From Pseudoflavonifractor sp. An184 (lineage in GTDB: Bacteria; Bacillota; Clostridia; Oscillospirales; Oscillospiraceae), in contig NZ_NFKI01000019.1 in assembly GCF_002160305.1 (NCBI RefSeq), positions 1 to 59,484 on the forward strand: 59,484 bases of DNA. The letters are read 5' to 3'. The notes under the pieces are model-generated. The model did not search any database. It was not told the origin of the DNA and saw only the letters and a program-made list of their open reading frames with translations. The position numbers and the translations under genes were made by a program. Below are positions 7,591 to 15,267 of the stretch, in pieces. How positions within the stretch are numbered: the stretch's first letter is position 1; each line of letters starts with the position of its first letter.

Positions 7591-8994
7591 TCAGAATCGG
7601 AAATACAGGAAGGGATTGTAGGTTCCGTCCACCAGATATCCGGTGCAGATTACCAGCCCCAGGATCACCAGGGCCGCGCAGACGGCCTGGGAGGTTCTGG
7701 GGCTCAACTTTCCGTACAGAACCCGGCCCAGATTGGTGGAGGCCACGGCGGCCGCGCATAGGATGGGCAGGTAGCTAGTAAGGTAGTACCCAAAGGTTCC
7801 GTCGGCCAGGGGCACGCCGCCCATACCAAACATGACCTTCAGGTAGGCGCCCAGCTGTCCAAAGTCCTCCAGGGCAAAGATGGCCCAGCTCACCAGCACA
7901 AAGAACAGTGTGTACACATGCTGGACCGCTTTGGGAAGCTGGGACAGCAGCCGCCCCAGCCACAGCTTTTCCACCAGAAGAAGGACAAAGAAGTACAGGC
8001 CCCAAATCACGTAGTTCCAACTGGCCCCGTGCCAGATGCCGGTGGCCGCCCACACCACGAACAGGTTGAAGACCCAGCGGCCCTTGGAGCACCGGTTGCC
8101 GCCCAGGGGGATATACAGGTACTCCCGGAACCAGGTGGACAGGGAGATGTGCCACCGCCGCCAGAACTCGGTGATGCTCCGGGAGATATAGGGGTGGTCG
8201 AAGTTGGGCAGGAACTCAAAGCCCAGCATGCGCCCCAGCCCCACCGCCATGTCGGAGTAGCCGGAGAAGTCGAAGTAGATCTGGAAGGTAAAGGCCAGCA
8301 CGCCCAGCCAGGCCCCGGCTACCGTCAGATCGCTGGCGGCCATGGCCTTATAGCTGTCCCACAGCATCCCCACATTGTTGGCAATGAGGATCTTCTTTCC
8401 CAGGCCGATCATAAACATCTGCACCCCGGAGCCAAACTTGTCAATGGAGGTGTCCCGCTGGTCGATCTGATCGCCCAGGTCCTTGTACTTGATGATGGGG
8501 CCGGCGATGAGCTGGGGGAACAGGGTGACGAAAGTGCCGAAGTTGATGATGTTCCGCTGGGCCCGGGTATCGCCCCGGTACACGTCGATGGTGTAGCTCA
8601 TGGTCTGGAAGGTATAGAAGGAGATGCCGATGGGCAGGTGGACGCCCAGCACCGGCATGAAGGTCAGACCCAGCGCCTGGAAGGAGGAGGCCAGAAAGTC
8701 CCAGTACTTGAAGAACAGCAGCAGGAGCAGGTTAAAGAACATGGAGGAGGCCACCGCCATTTTGGCGTATTTGAGCTGACCCTTCCCCTTAAAATGTTCC
8801 ACCAGCAGGCCGTGGGTGAAGTCGATGGCGGTGGACAGGAACATGATAACCACGTAGGTCTGCTCTCCCCAGTAATAGAAGATCAGCGAGGAGATCAGAA
8901 TGACCACGTTGCGCAGCTTCCGGGGGACCAGGTAGTAGACCAGCAGGGTCAGGACCAGAAAATAGAATAGAAAAACCGGGGTGGAAAAGACCAT
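7591..8994 (-). CDS. MBOAT-family O-acyltransferase (AlgI/DltB-like)
   Basis: The 467-aa polytopic membrane protein has about ten hydrophobic segments. MBOAT signatures are visible: FPQLIAGPIIKY, DFSGYSDMAVGLGRMLGFEF, SITEFWRRWHISLSTWFREYLYIPLGG and the catalytic-His region WAATGIWHGASWNYVIWG. Such enzymes move acyl groups from a cytoplasmic donor across the membrane to an extracellular acceptor. The start ATG at 8994 has AAGGAGG well placed. It lies between the DUF4358 lipoprotein gene (upstream) and the DHHW gene (downstream). The acceptor glycan is not evident, since no glycosyltransferase cluster is adjacent. Confidence 0.93.
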   Translation of the reverse strand: MVFSTPVFLFYFLVLTLLVYYLVPRKLRNVVILISSLIFYYWGEQTYVVIMFLSTAIDFTHGLLVEHFKGKGQLKYAKMAVASSMFFNLLLLLFFKYWDFLASSFQALGLTFMPVLGVHLPIGISFYTFQTMSYTIDVYRGDTRAQRNIINFGTFVTLFPQLIAGPIIKYKDLGDQIDQRDTSIDKFGSGVQMFMIGLGKKILIANNVGMLWDSYKAMAASDLTVAGAWLGVLAFTFQIYFDFSGYSDMAVGLGRMLGFEFLPNFDHPYISRSITEFWRRWHISLSTWFREYLYIPLGGNRCSKGRWVFNLFVVWAATGIWHGASWNYVIWGLYFFVLLLVEKLWLGRLLSQLPKAVQHVYTLFFVLVSWAIFALEDFGQLGAYLKVMFGMGGVPLADGTFGYYLTSYLPILCAAAVASTNLGRVLYGKLSPRTSQAVCAALVILGLVICTGYLVDGTYNPFLYFRF

Positions 8995-9026
8995 GGGGCG
9001 TCCTCCTTGTGTGGATGCAAATTTGC

Positions 9027-9069
9027 GGGAAAAGGCGGCAGGCTGGACTCAGGCCTGCCGCCTTTTCCC
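9027..9069 (-). terminator. Long intercistronic hairpin (attenuator or stabiliser)
   Basis: A perfect 17-bp stem (9027-9043 with 9053-9069) closes a 9-nt loop between the DUF4358 lipoprotein gene and the MBOAT gene. The minus-strand sequence after the stem is not a clean T-run. It may attenuate read-through into MBOAT-DHHW or protect an mRNA end rather than terminate fully. Confidence 0.6.
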
Positions 9070-9082
9070 GATCCAGTATTCC

Positions 9083-10069
9083 TTAAAACAGGGCGTTGAA
9101 GTCGCTGACGATGGAGTCGCAGCTCTCGTGGACTACCATCATGATATAGTTGCCGTTGGACACGATGCGGGAGTTGTTCTGCCAGGCGTCGATGGCGCTG
9201 GGATACCAGGCGCCGCCCTCCACCTGAGCGTCAATGCGGCTCTGGAGGATGGACTTCACCTTGTCCACGTCGCTGCTGTTGGTGACCTGCACCAGGACGA
9301 TCTCGCTGGTATTCATGGTCATCATGTTGATGTAGGGCAGGCACTGCTCCGTGGCGATGTCAAACAGTCCGGGGTAGACATTGGCGGCCAGCTCCGCATC
9401 GGCCAGCGTAACCATGCCGAACTCATATTTGCCGCTCTCCGTGGTATAAAAAGCGGAAAGATCCACCTGAGCGGGAGCGGGGGTCTCCGGCGTCTCCGGG
9501 GTGCTGGAGCTGCCGCTGTTCCCGCCGCTGGAGCTGGAGCCGCCGCCGTTGGAGGGCTTGCTGTCCTCCCAGCGGCACCGGACGATGCAGGTGGCGGTCA
9601 GGTCGCCGGCGGTGACCGTGATCTTGGCGGTGCCGGGGGCCACAGCGGTCACCTTGCCGTTCTGGTCCACGGTGGCCACCTTCTCATTGCCGGAGGTGAA
9701 GGTGACCTTCTGGCCGGAGGGCTGGACAGTGGCTTTCAGGGTGTGGCTGGAGCCAGCGGAGAACAGGGTGAAGTCGTTGGTGTCCAGGGACAGAGAGGCC
9801 TCGGCCTGGGGCTCATCTGTCACCGCATCGCCGGGGGCCTCCTGGGAGGTGCTGCCGTCGGGGGCGGGCTGCTGAGAAGTGGAGCCGTCGGGCAGGGAGG
9901 TGTCCGGGGTGGAGGCGTCCGGCTCGGACTGGTCCTCCGTCTGGCTGGAGGAGACGCCTCCGTTGGACTGAGAGGAACTGCTGTCCGACCCGCTTCCCCC
10001 AGCGCAGGAGGTCAGCAGGGAGGCGGACAGAGCCAGGGCCAGCAGCAGGGCATAGGTACGACGTTTCAT
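9083..10069 (-). CDS. Lipoprotein with Ig-like (Big_2) and DUF4358-type C-terminal domain
   Basis: The 328-aa protein has a lipoprotein signal peptide with lipobox LTSC (C22), then a Ser/Gln/Asp-rich linker (about 23-95). A bacterial Ig-like domain of the Big_2 type follows (about 97-160: KVTFTSGNEKVATVDQNGKV, APGTAKITV), then a second Ser/Gly/Pro-rich linker. The C-terminal domain (about 215-328), with TLADAELAANVYPGLFDI and VESKIRSQ-like helices, resembles DUF4358, a family often found beside MBOAT/DHHW genes in Clostridia. I infer it is a surface-anchored component or receptor of the acylation system. It is the first gene of the minus-strand operon, with AAAGGAG before its ATG. Confidence 0.8.
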   Translation of the reverse strand: MKRRTYALLLALALSASLLTSCAGGSGSDSSSSQSNGGVSSSQTEDQSEPDASTPDTSLPDGSTSQQPAPDGSTSQEAPGDAVTDEPQAEASLSLDTNDFTLFSAGSSHTLKATVQPSGQKVTFTSGNEKVATVDQNGKVTAVAPGTAKITVTAGDLTATCIVRCRWEDSKPSNGGGSSSSGGNSGSSSTPETPETPAPAQVDLSAFYTTESGKYEFGMVTLADAELAANVYPGLFDIATEQCLPYINMMTMNTSEIVLVQVTNSSDVDKVKSILQSRIDAQVEGGAWYPSAIDAWQNNSRIVSNGNYIMMVVHESCDSIVSDFNALF

Positions 10070-10243
10070 AATTCAAAAACTCCTTTTGTTCCGTGTGTCA
10101 AATTCACCGTTTGAATGGGTTTCTGCATGCTTGGACGGCAGAAAACCGGAAAAGTTCCCTCAACTCGGCGAAAAATTTCACCCGGCGGAGCACTTTGGAG
10201 CAACCCATAAAAATGTGAAGGCATTCTCCGCAAAATCTGCATT

Positions 10244-10272
10244 ATTATACCAGGATTTTCGGGAAAATACTA
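10244..10272 (-). promoter_or_regulatory. Extended -10 promoter of the acylation cassette
   Basis: TGG followed by TATAAT (minus strand, -10 box at 10244-10249) gives an extended -10 element, with a poor -35 (TAGTAT) at 17 nt. The transcript would carry a leader of about 165 nt before the lipoprotein gene. No riboswitch was recognised in that leader. Confidence 0.5.
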
Positions 10273-10318
10273 CCCAGACTTCCACTTAAAATTCTTAAAA
10301 CTTTTTTACGATTTGGCC

Positions 10319-10347
10319 TTGACACCGGTACGCATTGGGAGTAGTAT
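10319..10347 (+). promoter_or_regulatory. Promoter of the metal-efflux operon
   Basis: TTGACA (10319-10324) and TAGTAT (10342-10347) are spaced by 17 nt. This is the best -35 match in the window. The transcript would begin close to 10354, immediately before the operator palindrome. Confidence 0.85.
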
Positions 10348-10358
10348 TATCTCACAAC

Positions 10359-10378
10359 ATATGAACACTTATTCATAT
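10359..10378 (+). promoter_or_regulatory. ArsR/SmtB-type operator palindrome
   Basis: ATATGAA (10359-10365) and TTCATAT (10372-10378) form an inverted repeat with a 6-nt spacer, much like the ATATGAAC..TTCATAT operators of CadC, CzrA and SmtB. It lies just downstream of the -10 box and 22 nt before the repressor start codon, the right place for metal-relieved autorepression. Confidence 0.85.
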
Positions 10379-10399
10379 ATAAAAGTTTGGAGGGAGACC

Positions 10400-10774
10400 A
10401 TGAATCAGGACCGCGCACTGTGCTGTGAGGAGACCGAAGTGCATGAGGACGCTGTGGAGCAGGTCCGCAGCCAGCTGCCCCAGGACGAGGTGCTCTACGA
10501 CCTGGCGGAGCTGTTTAAAATCTTCGGGGACAGCACCCGGGTAAAAATTCTGTACGCTCTGCTGGAGGCGGAGCTGTGCGTGTGCGACATCGCCAAGCTG
10601 ATGGATGTGAGCCAGTCCGCCGTTTCCCACCAGCTGCGGGTGCTCAAGGGCAGCAAGCTGGTGAAATTCCGCCGGGAGGGCAAGACCCTCTACTACTCTT
10701 TGGCCGACGAACACGTCTTTCGTATTTTGAGCCAGGGCATGGAGCATATTCTGGAAGGTCCGGAGACCCCCTGA
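10400..10774 (+). CDS. ArsR/SmtB-family metal-sensing repressor (CadC-like)
   Basis: The 124-aa winged-helix repressor probably shuts off its own operon until a toxic metal binds. The recognition helix is VSQSAVSHQLRVLKGSKLV. The ELCVCD motif of the alpha3 helix and the Cys pair near the N-terminus (ALCCEE) make up a CadC/CmtR-like thiolate site for Cd, Pb or Zn. The last helix (ADEHVFRILSQGMEHILEG) also keeps the alpha5 Zn-site pattern with Asp, His, His and Glu. The ATG at 10400 has GGAGGGAG upstream; an upstream in-frame extension would run through the promoter. It heads the operon with the HMA and ATPase genes. Confidence 0.93.
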   Translation: MNQDRALCCEETEVHEDAVEQVRSQLPQDEVLYDLAELFKIFGDSTRVKILYALLEAELCVCDIAKLMDVSQSAVSHQLRVLKGSKLVKFRREGKTLYYSLADEHVFRILSQGMEHILEGPETP

Positions 10775-10842
10775 GCGGGGCCACCGTTTCTTCGACATAC
10801 ATCCGTACAAAGATTCAGTACTTTGAAAAAGGAGCGATTGTG

Positions 10843-11064
10843 ATGAAAAAGACCTTTAAGATGATTGACCTGGACTGCGCCAACTGTGCCGCCAAAATGG
10901 AGGCCGCCATCAAGAAAATCGACGGGGTGCAGGACGCCGCGGTCAGCTTTATGACCCAGAAGCTGACCATTCAGGCAGACGACGCCCGCTTTGACGCCGT
11001 CGTGCAGGAGGCGGTGAAGGTCTGCAAAAAGGTGGAGCCCGACTGCGAGATCGTGCTGAAATAA
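10843..11064 (+). CDS. Heavy-metal-associated (HMA) domain protein
   Basis: The 73-aa ferredoxin-like protein has the metal-binding motif DCANCAAKM in place of the usual GMTCxxC, then the family helix AAIKKIDGVQDAAVSF and strand KLTIQAD. The downstream ATPase lacks an N-terminal metal-binding domain, so this small protein probably works as its detached metal-binding domain or metallochaperone. The ATG follows AAAAAGGAG. Asp in place of Thr/Met before the first Cys is typical of Zn/Cd- rather than Cu-type HMA domains (inference). Confidence 0.9.
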   Translation: MKKTFKMIDLDCANCAAKMEAAIKKIDGVQDAAVSFMTQKLTIQADDARFDAVVQEAVKVCKKVEPDCEIVLK

Positions 11065-11070
11065 GATTTT

Positions 11071-11099
11071 GCAAAAGACGGGGCCCCCCGTCTTTTTGC
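11071..11099 (+). terminator. Internal terminator/attenuator between HMA and ATPase genes
   Basis: GCAAAAGACGGGG pairs with CCCCGTCTTTTTGC, and the T-tract lies within the 3' arm. The hairpin sits 6 bp after the HMA stop and about 20 bp before the ATPase start. Partial termination here would make the small sensor/HMA mRNAs more abundant than the ATPase message. Confidence 0.65.
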
Positions 11100-11120
11100 G
11101 CTCTAAGGAGGAGTGCTCCC

Positions 11121-12986
11121 ATGACAAAGAAGCAAAAAAAGACCCGGACGCGTATTGTAACGGCGCTGGTCCTGTTTTTGGCGCTGGAGCTGGCGGAGCA
11201 TCTGGCCCCGGATGTTCTCCCCGGCCTGGCGTGGCCGGTGCTGTATCTGATCCCCTATGGGATCGTCGGCTGGGATGTGCTGTGGCGGGCCGTCCGGAAC
11301 ATCAAAAACGGCCAGGTGTTTGACGAGAACTTCCTCATGGCCGTGGCCACGGTGGGGGCCTTCGGCTGCGGGGAGTACCCCGAGGCGGTGGCCGTCATGC
11401 TGTTCTACCAGGTGGGCGAGCTGTTTCAGAGCGTGGCGGTGGACCGCAGCCGCAAGTCCATCTCCGCCCTCATGGACATCCGCCCGGACTACGCCAACAT
11501 AGAGCGGAATGGAGAATTGGTCCAGGTGGACCCGGAGGAGGTCTCGGTGGGCGACGTGATCGTAGTTAAGGCCGGCGAACGGGTCCCCCTGGACGGCACG
11601 GTGCTGGAGGGGACCTCCTCTCTGGACACCGCCGCCCTCACCGGCGAGTCCCTGCCCCGGGACGTGCAGGCAGGGGACGAGGTAATCAGCGGCTGCGTCA
11701 ACCTCACCGGGGTGCTCCATGTGAAGGTGAATAAACCCTTTGGGGAGTCCACCGTGGCAAAGATTCTGGACCTGGTGGAGAACTCCAGCAGCAAGAAGGC
11801 CAAGGCGGAGAATTTTATTACCAAATTTGCCCGGTACTACACCCCTGCGGTGGTTTTCGCCGCCCTGGCCCTGGCGGTGCTGCCTCCCCTGCTGGGGATG
11901 GGGCCCTGGCTCATGTGGGTACAGCGGGCCCTGAACTTCCTGGTGGTCTCCTGCCCCTGCGCCCTGGTCATCTCCATCCCTCTGTCCTTCTTCGGGGGCA
12001 TCGGCGGGGCCAGCAAGCAGGGCATTCTGGTGAAGGGCGGCAACTACCTGGAGGCTCTGGCGCAGGCCGGCATTGTGGTCTTTGACAAGACGGGCACCCT
12101 CACCAGGGGCACCTTCGAGGTGACCGCCGTACACCCCCAGCAGGTGGGCGAGGGGGAGCTGCTGGAACTGGCCGCCCTGGCGGAGCGGTTCAGCGACCAT
12201 CCCATCTCCCGGTCCATCCAGGCGGCCTGCCAGCCCGCCCCCGACCCGGCCCGGGTCACCGACGCCAAGGAGATCGCCGGCCACGGCGTCCAGGCGGTGG
12301 TGGACGGAAAGGCCGTCCTGGCGGGCAATCAGAAGCTCATGGACCAGTTCCGTATTTCCTTTGAGGATACCTGCCACCATGTGGGCACCATCATCCACGT
12401 GGCGGTGGACGGGGTCTATATGGGCCACATCGTCATCTCCGACCAGGTGAAAGAGGGGGCGGAGGAAGCACTCCGGGACCTGAAGGCGGCCGGGGTGCGG
12501 AAGACCGTCATGCTTACCGGCGACTCCCAGGCGGTGGGTCAGGCGGTGGCCGGGCAGCTGGGCCTGGACGAGGTCCACGCGGAGCTCCTCCCCGGGGACA
12601 AGGTGGACCAGGTGGAGGGGCTTCTCCAGAACAAGGGGCCCAAGGAGCAGCTGGTCTTTGTGGGGGACGGCATCAACGACGCCCCGGTCCTCTCCCGGGC
12701 GGACATCGGCGTGGCCATGGGGGCCATGGGCTCCGACGCGGCCATCGAGGCGGCGGACATCGTCCTCATGGACGACGATTTGAAGAAGCTGCCGGTGGCG
12801 GTGCGCATCGCCCGCAAGACGTTGCGCATCGTGCGGGAGAACATCGTCTTTGCCCTGGCGGTAAAATTCCTGGTGCTGATCCTGTCGGCGGTGGGCGTGG
12901 CCAACATGTGGTGGGCCGTCTTCGCCGACGTGGGCGTGTCCGTCATCGCCATCCTGAACTCCATGCGCATGCTCAACGCCAAATAA
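11121..12986 (+). CDS. P1B-type heavy-metal-exporting ATPase (Zn/Cd/Pb class)
   Basis: The 621-aa membrane ATPase pumps soft divalent metal out of the cytoplasm. Motifs in order are TGES (174-177, actuator), CPC in transmembrane helix 6 (278-280), DKTGT with phosphorylated D322, the SDHPIS class marker (H360-P361), MLTGD, and GDGINDAP in the hinge. No N-terminal HMA domain is present; the protein begins directly with a basic tail and the first membrane helix. Length is therefore shorter than CadA/ZntA. The gene order repressor-HMA-ATPase and the CadC-like repressor point to Zn, Cd or Pb. AAGGAGGAG precedes the ATG. The repeat element follows the stop codon directly. Confidence 0.95.
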   Translation: MTKKQKKTRTRIVTALVLFLALELAEHLAPDVLPGLAWPVLYLIPYGIVGWDVLWRAVRNIKNGQVFDENFLMAVATVGAFGCGEYPEAVAVMLFYQVGELFQSVAVDRSRKSISALMDIRPDYANIERNGELVQVDPEEVSVGDVIVVKAGERVPLDGTVLEGTSSLDTAALTGESLPRDVQAGDEVISGCVNLTGVLHVKVNKPFGESTVAKILDLVENSSSKKAKAENFITKFARYYTPAVVFAALALAVLPPLLGMGPWLMWVQRALNFLVVSCPCALVISIPLSFFGGIGGASKQGILVKGGNYLEALAQAGIVVFDKTGTLTRGTFEVTAVHPQQVGEGELLELAALAERFSDHPISRSIQAACQPAPDPARVTDAKEIAGHGVQAVVDGKAVLAGNQKLMDQFRISFEDTCHHVGTIIHVAVDGVYMGHIVISDQVKEGAEEALRDLKAAGVRKTVMLTGDSQAVGQAVAGQLGLDEVHAELLPGDKVDQVEGLLQNKGPKEQLVFVGDGINDAPVLSRADIGVAMGAMGSDAAIEAADIVLMDDDLKKLPVAVRIARKTLRIVRENIVFALAVKFLVLILSAVGVANMWWAVFADVGVSVIAILNSMRMLNAK

Positions 12987-13330
12987 CCTACTTTCTTTGA
13001 AAAAGAAAGTAGGCAAAGAAATTTTGTGCGAAACTGCGTTTCACCTCTGCGTTTTAAGGGACAGGTCCAAGACCTGTCCCTTCAGCTTGTCGAAAAACCT
13101 CTGTTCAGATGAATCCGCCCGAGAGTTGGCGGGGGAGCTCGAGGGGGCGGCAGCCCGCCTCGAGTGGGATCGAATGCCCTGAATGCCTTGCAAGGCAAGG
13201 CGTTCAGCGAGCGCAGCGAGGACTTTCCCGCCGCACAGCGGCGGGAAAGTAACGGCATTCTTTCAGTCTGTCGGAAAAGTCCTTAGACTTTTTCGACAGA
13301 CTGAAGGGACAGGTCCAAGACCTGTCCCTT
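12987..13330 (+). repeat. Hairpin-flanked dispersed element, copy A
   Basis: Copy A starts with a 69-bp left arm (12987-13055) directly after the ATPase stop. The arm holds a CTACTTTCTTT/AAAGAAAGTAG hairpin. An identical 27-nt palindrome occurs at 13056-13082 and 13304-13330 around a 221-bp core (13083-13303). Core helices are CTCGAGG/CCTCGAG (13138-13144/13158-13164), an 11-bp hairpin (13181-13205), a 12-bp hairpin CTTTCCCGCCGC/GCGGCGGGAAAG (13223-13249) and a terminal hairpin (13262-13303). GAATGCC (13172-13178) pairs with GGCATTC (13254-13260) to close the middle two. No conserved protein frame was found. The arm and palindrome match copy D. Confidence 0.9.
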
Positions 13331-13343
13331 TCTGTATATAAAA

Positions 13344-13372
13344 GGGGGGAGAAACCCGCAGGTTTCTCCCTC
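13344..13372 (-). terminator. Terminator for the response-regulator unit
   Basis: GGGAGAAACC, a CGCA loop and GGTTTCTCCC form the stem. On the minus strand a C-rich run and TTTTATA follow. It lies downstream of the minus-strand response regulator gene and shares its sequence plan with the hairpins at 6351-6375 and 23708-23735. Confidence 0.65.
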
Positions 13373-13499
13373 AAAAAATGGCCTTGGCAGGCTTTTGTTA
13401 GACCGGCCCCGAAAACAGCAAAAAGAAACCGCCGGAAACCCTTGGCGCGCAAGGCTTCCCGGCGGTAGACCCGGTAGACATTTGGTAGACTCTATGGAT
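13373..13499. other. Non-coding stretch with hairpin and GGTAGAC triplet
   Basis: This stretch holds a CCGCCGG...CCCGGCGG imperfect hairpin with an inner CCTTG/CAAGG stem (about 13430-13466). Three direct copies of GGTAGAC follow within 13464-13490, ending about 10 bp before the stop codon of the response regulator on the other strand. No gene was seen. Confidence 0.5.
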
Positions 13500-14174
13500 T
13501 TATTCCTTCTCAAAGCGATATCCCACGCCGCGCAGGGTTACGATGCGGTCGCTATATGGAGCGATTGCATGGCGGACTTGCTTGATATGGGTGTCGAGGG
13601 TGCGCGTATCTTCTGGAAGCTCGCCTCCCCAAACAACATCTAAGATCTTTTTGCGGGAAAACACTACATCTGGGTGACCGGCCAACAGAGCCAGCAGATC
13701 AAATTCTTTGGGGGTCAGATTGACGGCCTGTCCGTCAACTGTCACGCGCCGGGCGGTGAGGTCAATGGAAATCCCGTTTCGATTTATATACTGAGGACGC
13801 ATGGAATCCAGAACAGGGCCGCGCTTTAGAATCACTGCAATCCTCAGCATCAGCTCTCTGGGAGAAAATGGTTTGACCATATAATCATCAGCGCCAAGCT
13901 CCAGTCCGCGGATTCGATCGGTTTCATCGCCGCACTCCGACAAAATCAGGATCGGAACCTGAGAAAAGCTGCGTATTGTTTGACAAACTGAAAACCCATC
14001 CAACTCTGGCAATAAAATTGCCAGAATCACAAAATCAAAGGCATTCTGCCGGCAGAGGGCGACCGCAGTATAGCCATCGCTGGCTTCCGCAACCTCGTAT
14101 CCCTCCAGACGGGCATGACGGCCGATCTGGCTCCGTACAGCCATGTCACTATCAACAACCAGGATACGCTTCAT
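13500..14174 (-). CDS. OmpR-family response regulator with degenerate receiver
   Basis: The 224-aa protein has an N-terminal receiver fold (1-118) and a C-terminal winged helix (about 125-222: LTPKEFDLLALLAGHPDVVFSRK, RTLDTHIKQVR, VTLRGVGYRFE). The usual phospho-acceptor Asp is replaced by Ala (A52 in VILAILLPELDG). The second acid of the N-terminal acidic pair is Ser (VVDSD), and the conserved Thr is Ser (ILSE). The KPF lysine is kept. Phosphorylation is therefore unlikely and no histidine kinase gene is adjacent, so DNA binding is probably controlled another way. It follows the WYL regulator gene by 36 bp. Confidence 0.9.
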   Translation of the reverse strand: MKRILVVDSDMAVRSQIGRHARLEGYEVAEASDGYTAVALCRQNAFDFVILAILLPELDGFSVCQTIRSFSQVPILILSECGDETDRIRGLELGADDYMVKPFSPRELMLRIAVILKRGPVLDSMRPQYINRNGISIDLTARRVTVDGQAVNLTPKEFDLLALLAGHPDVVFSRKKILDVVWGGELPEDTRTLDTHIKQVRHAIAPYSDRIVTLRGVGYRFEKE

Positions 14175-14210
14175 GGAAGTACCTCCTATCTGTTTTGAGG
14201 GGTTGCCCGC

Positions 14211-15194
14211 CTACGCCTGCTCCAGAGCTGAACGAAGTTTTTGCCGGTAGGCCTCAACTGCCCGGGCGGGGGCCGTCAGAGTGACGTCCGGCTCCAATGC
14301 AAAGAGCCACCCGAAAAACTGAGGACTCAGAACCAGAGGAATGCTGACCGTAAAGTGGTCTGAGCCGTCCGGGACCAGAATGACGTCCAGCCCAAAGCGG
14401 TCCAATACCACGCTGGCCATGGAACTCTTTGCCCTCAGAGTGACGGTCATCTCCTCTCCGCTGTACATTCCAAAGTGTTTCTGACCATAGGCGGCGATGT
14501 CAAAGGCCGGATATTCATCTGTTCCCTCCCGAGGCAGGCGTGTAACGGTGATTTCTGCCATTTTGTCCACGCGGTAGTGGCGCATTTGGCAATGCTCGCT
14601 GTCATAAGCCACCAAATAGTAGTTATCATTGTTCCAGATCAATCCATAGGGAGAGACGGTGTACCGGCTGCCGTTTCGCCGAAATACCTTCTGCCGGTAC
14701 ATGTTGTAGTCAAAATATTGAAAGGTGATGGCGCGTTTGGAGGCAATGGCGGCGTGGAGCTTATCCACGTTATAATAGATGCTCTCATTCATGACCTTGA
14801 CCCGGCCGCTGACAAAGACCTGCCGCTGAAGCTGGCGGGCCTGATGCACGCTGGCCAATCGCTCCAGCTTTCGGATCAGCGCGTTGCTCTTACGGCGGGT
14901 GATGAACCGGGAGGACTGAACCGCATCCACCAGCAGCTTCAGTTCCGGGAGCTCAAAGTCCCGGCTGCCCACAAACCAACCCGGGGAGCGTCCCTTCCGG
15001 CACTGAACGTCTACTCCGAATCGTGCCAAGGCGCCCAAATCGTCATAAATACTCTTTCGCTCCGCCTGGATGCCGTACCGCGCCAGCTGGGCAATCAGCT
15101 CCTGGACAGACAGCGGATGTTCTTCATCTGTCTGCTCCATCAGAATCCGGCACAGATACAGGAGCTTCAGCTTTTGATTGGCGCTTCGTGCCAT
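14211..15194 (-). CDS. WYL-domain transcriptional regulator
   Basis: The 327-aa protein has an N-terminal winged helix (about 5-70: LLYLCRILMEQTDEEHPLSVQELIAQL, ERKSIYDDL) and a WYL domain (about 140-215), where YGLIWNNDNYYLVAYD carries the Trp/Tyr/Leu-like core and the SEHCQMRHYRVDKM strand follows. A C-terminal WCX-type extension completes the family architecture. WYL proteins bind nucleic-acid or nucleotide ligands and often control defence or stress genes. No defence genes are present here, so the target is unknown. It is cotranscribed with the ArsC-like gene upstream and the degenerate response regulator downstream. Confidence 0.9.
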   Translation of the reverse strand: MARSANQKLKLLYLCRILMEQTDEEHPLSVQELIAQLARYGIQAERKSIYDDLGALARFGVDVQCRKGRSPGWFVGSRDFELPELKLLVDAVQSSRFITRRKSNALIRKLERLASVHQARQLQRQVFVSGRVKVMNESIYYNVDKLHAAIASKRAITFQYFDYNMYRQKVFRRNGSRYTVSPYGLIWNNDNYYLVAYDSEHCQMRHYRVDKMAEITVTRLPREGTDEYPAFDIAAYGQKHFGMYSGEEMTVTLRAKSSMASVVLDRFGLDVILVPDGSDHFTVSIPLVLSPQFFGWLFALEPDVTLTAPARAVEAYRQKLRSALEQA

Positions 15195-15267
15195 GGGGAC
15201 TGCCTCCTTCCGCCTGCCGTCAACCCGATGACCCGCTCACTGCGAGAGCGGAGGAAAACCAGTTTAC

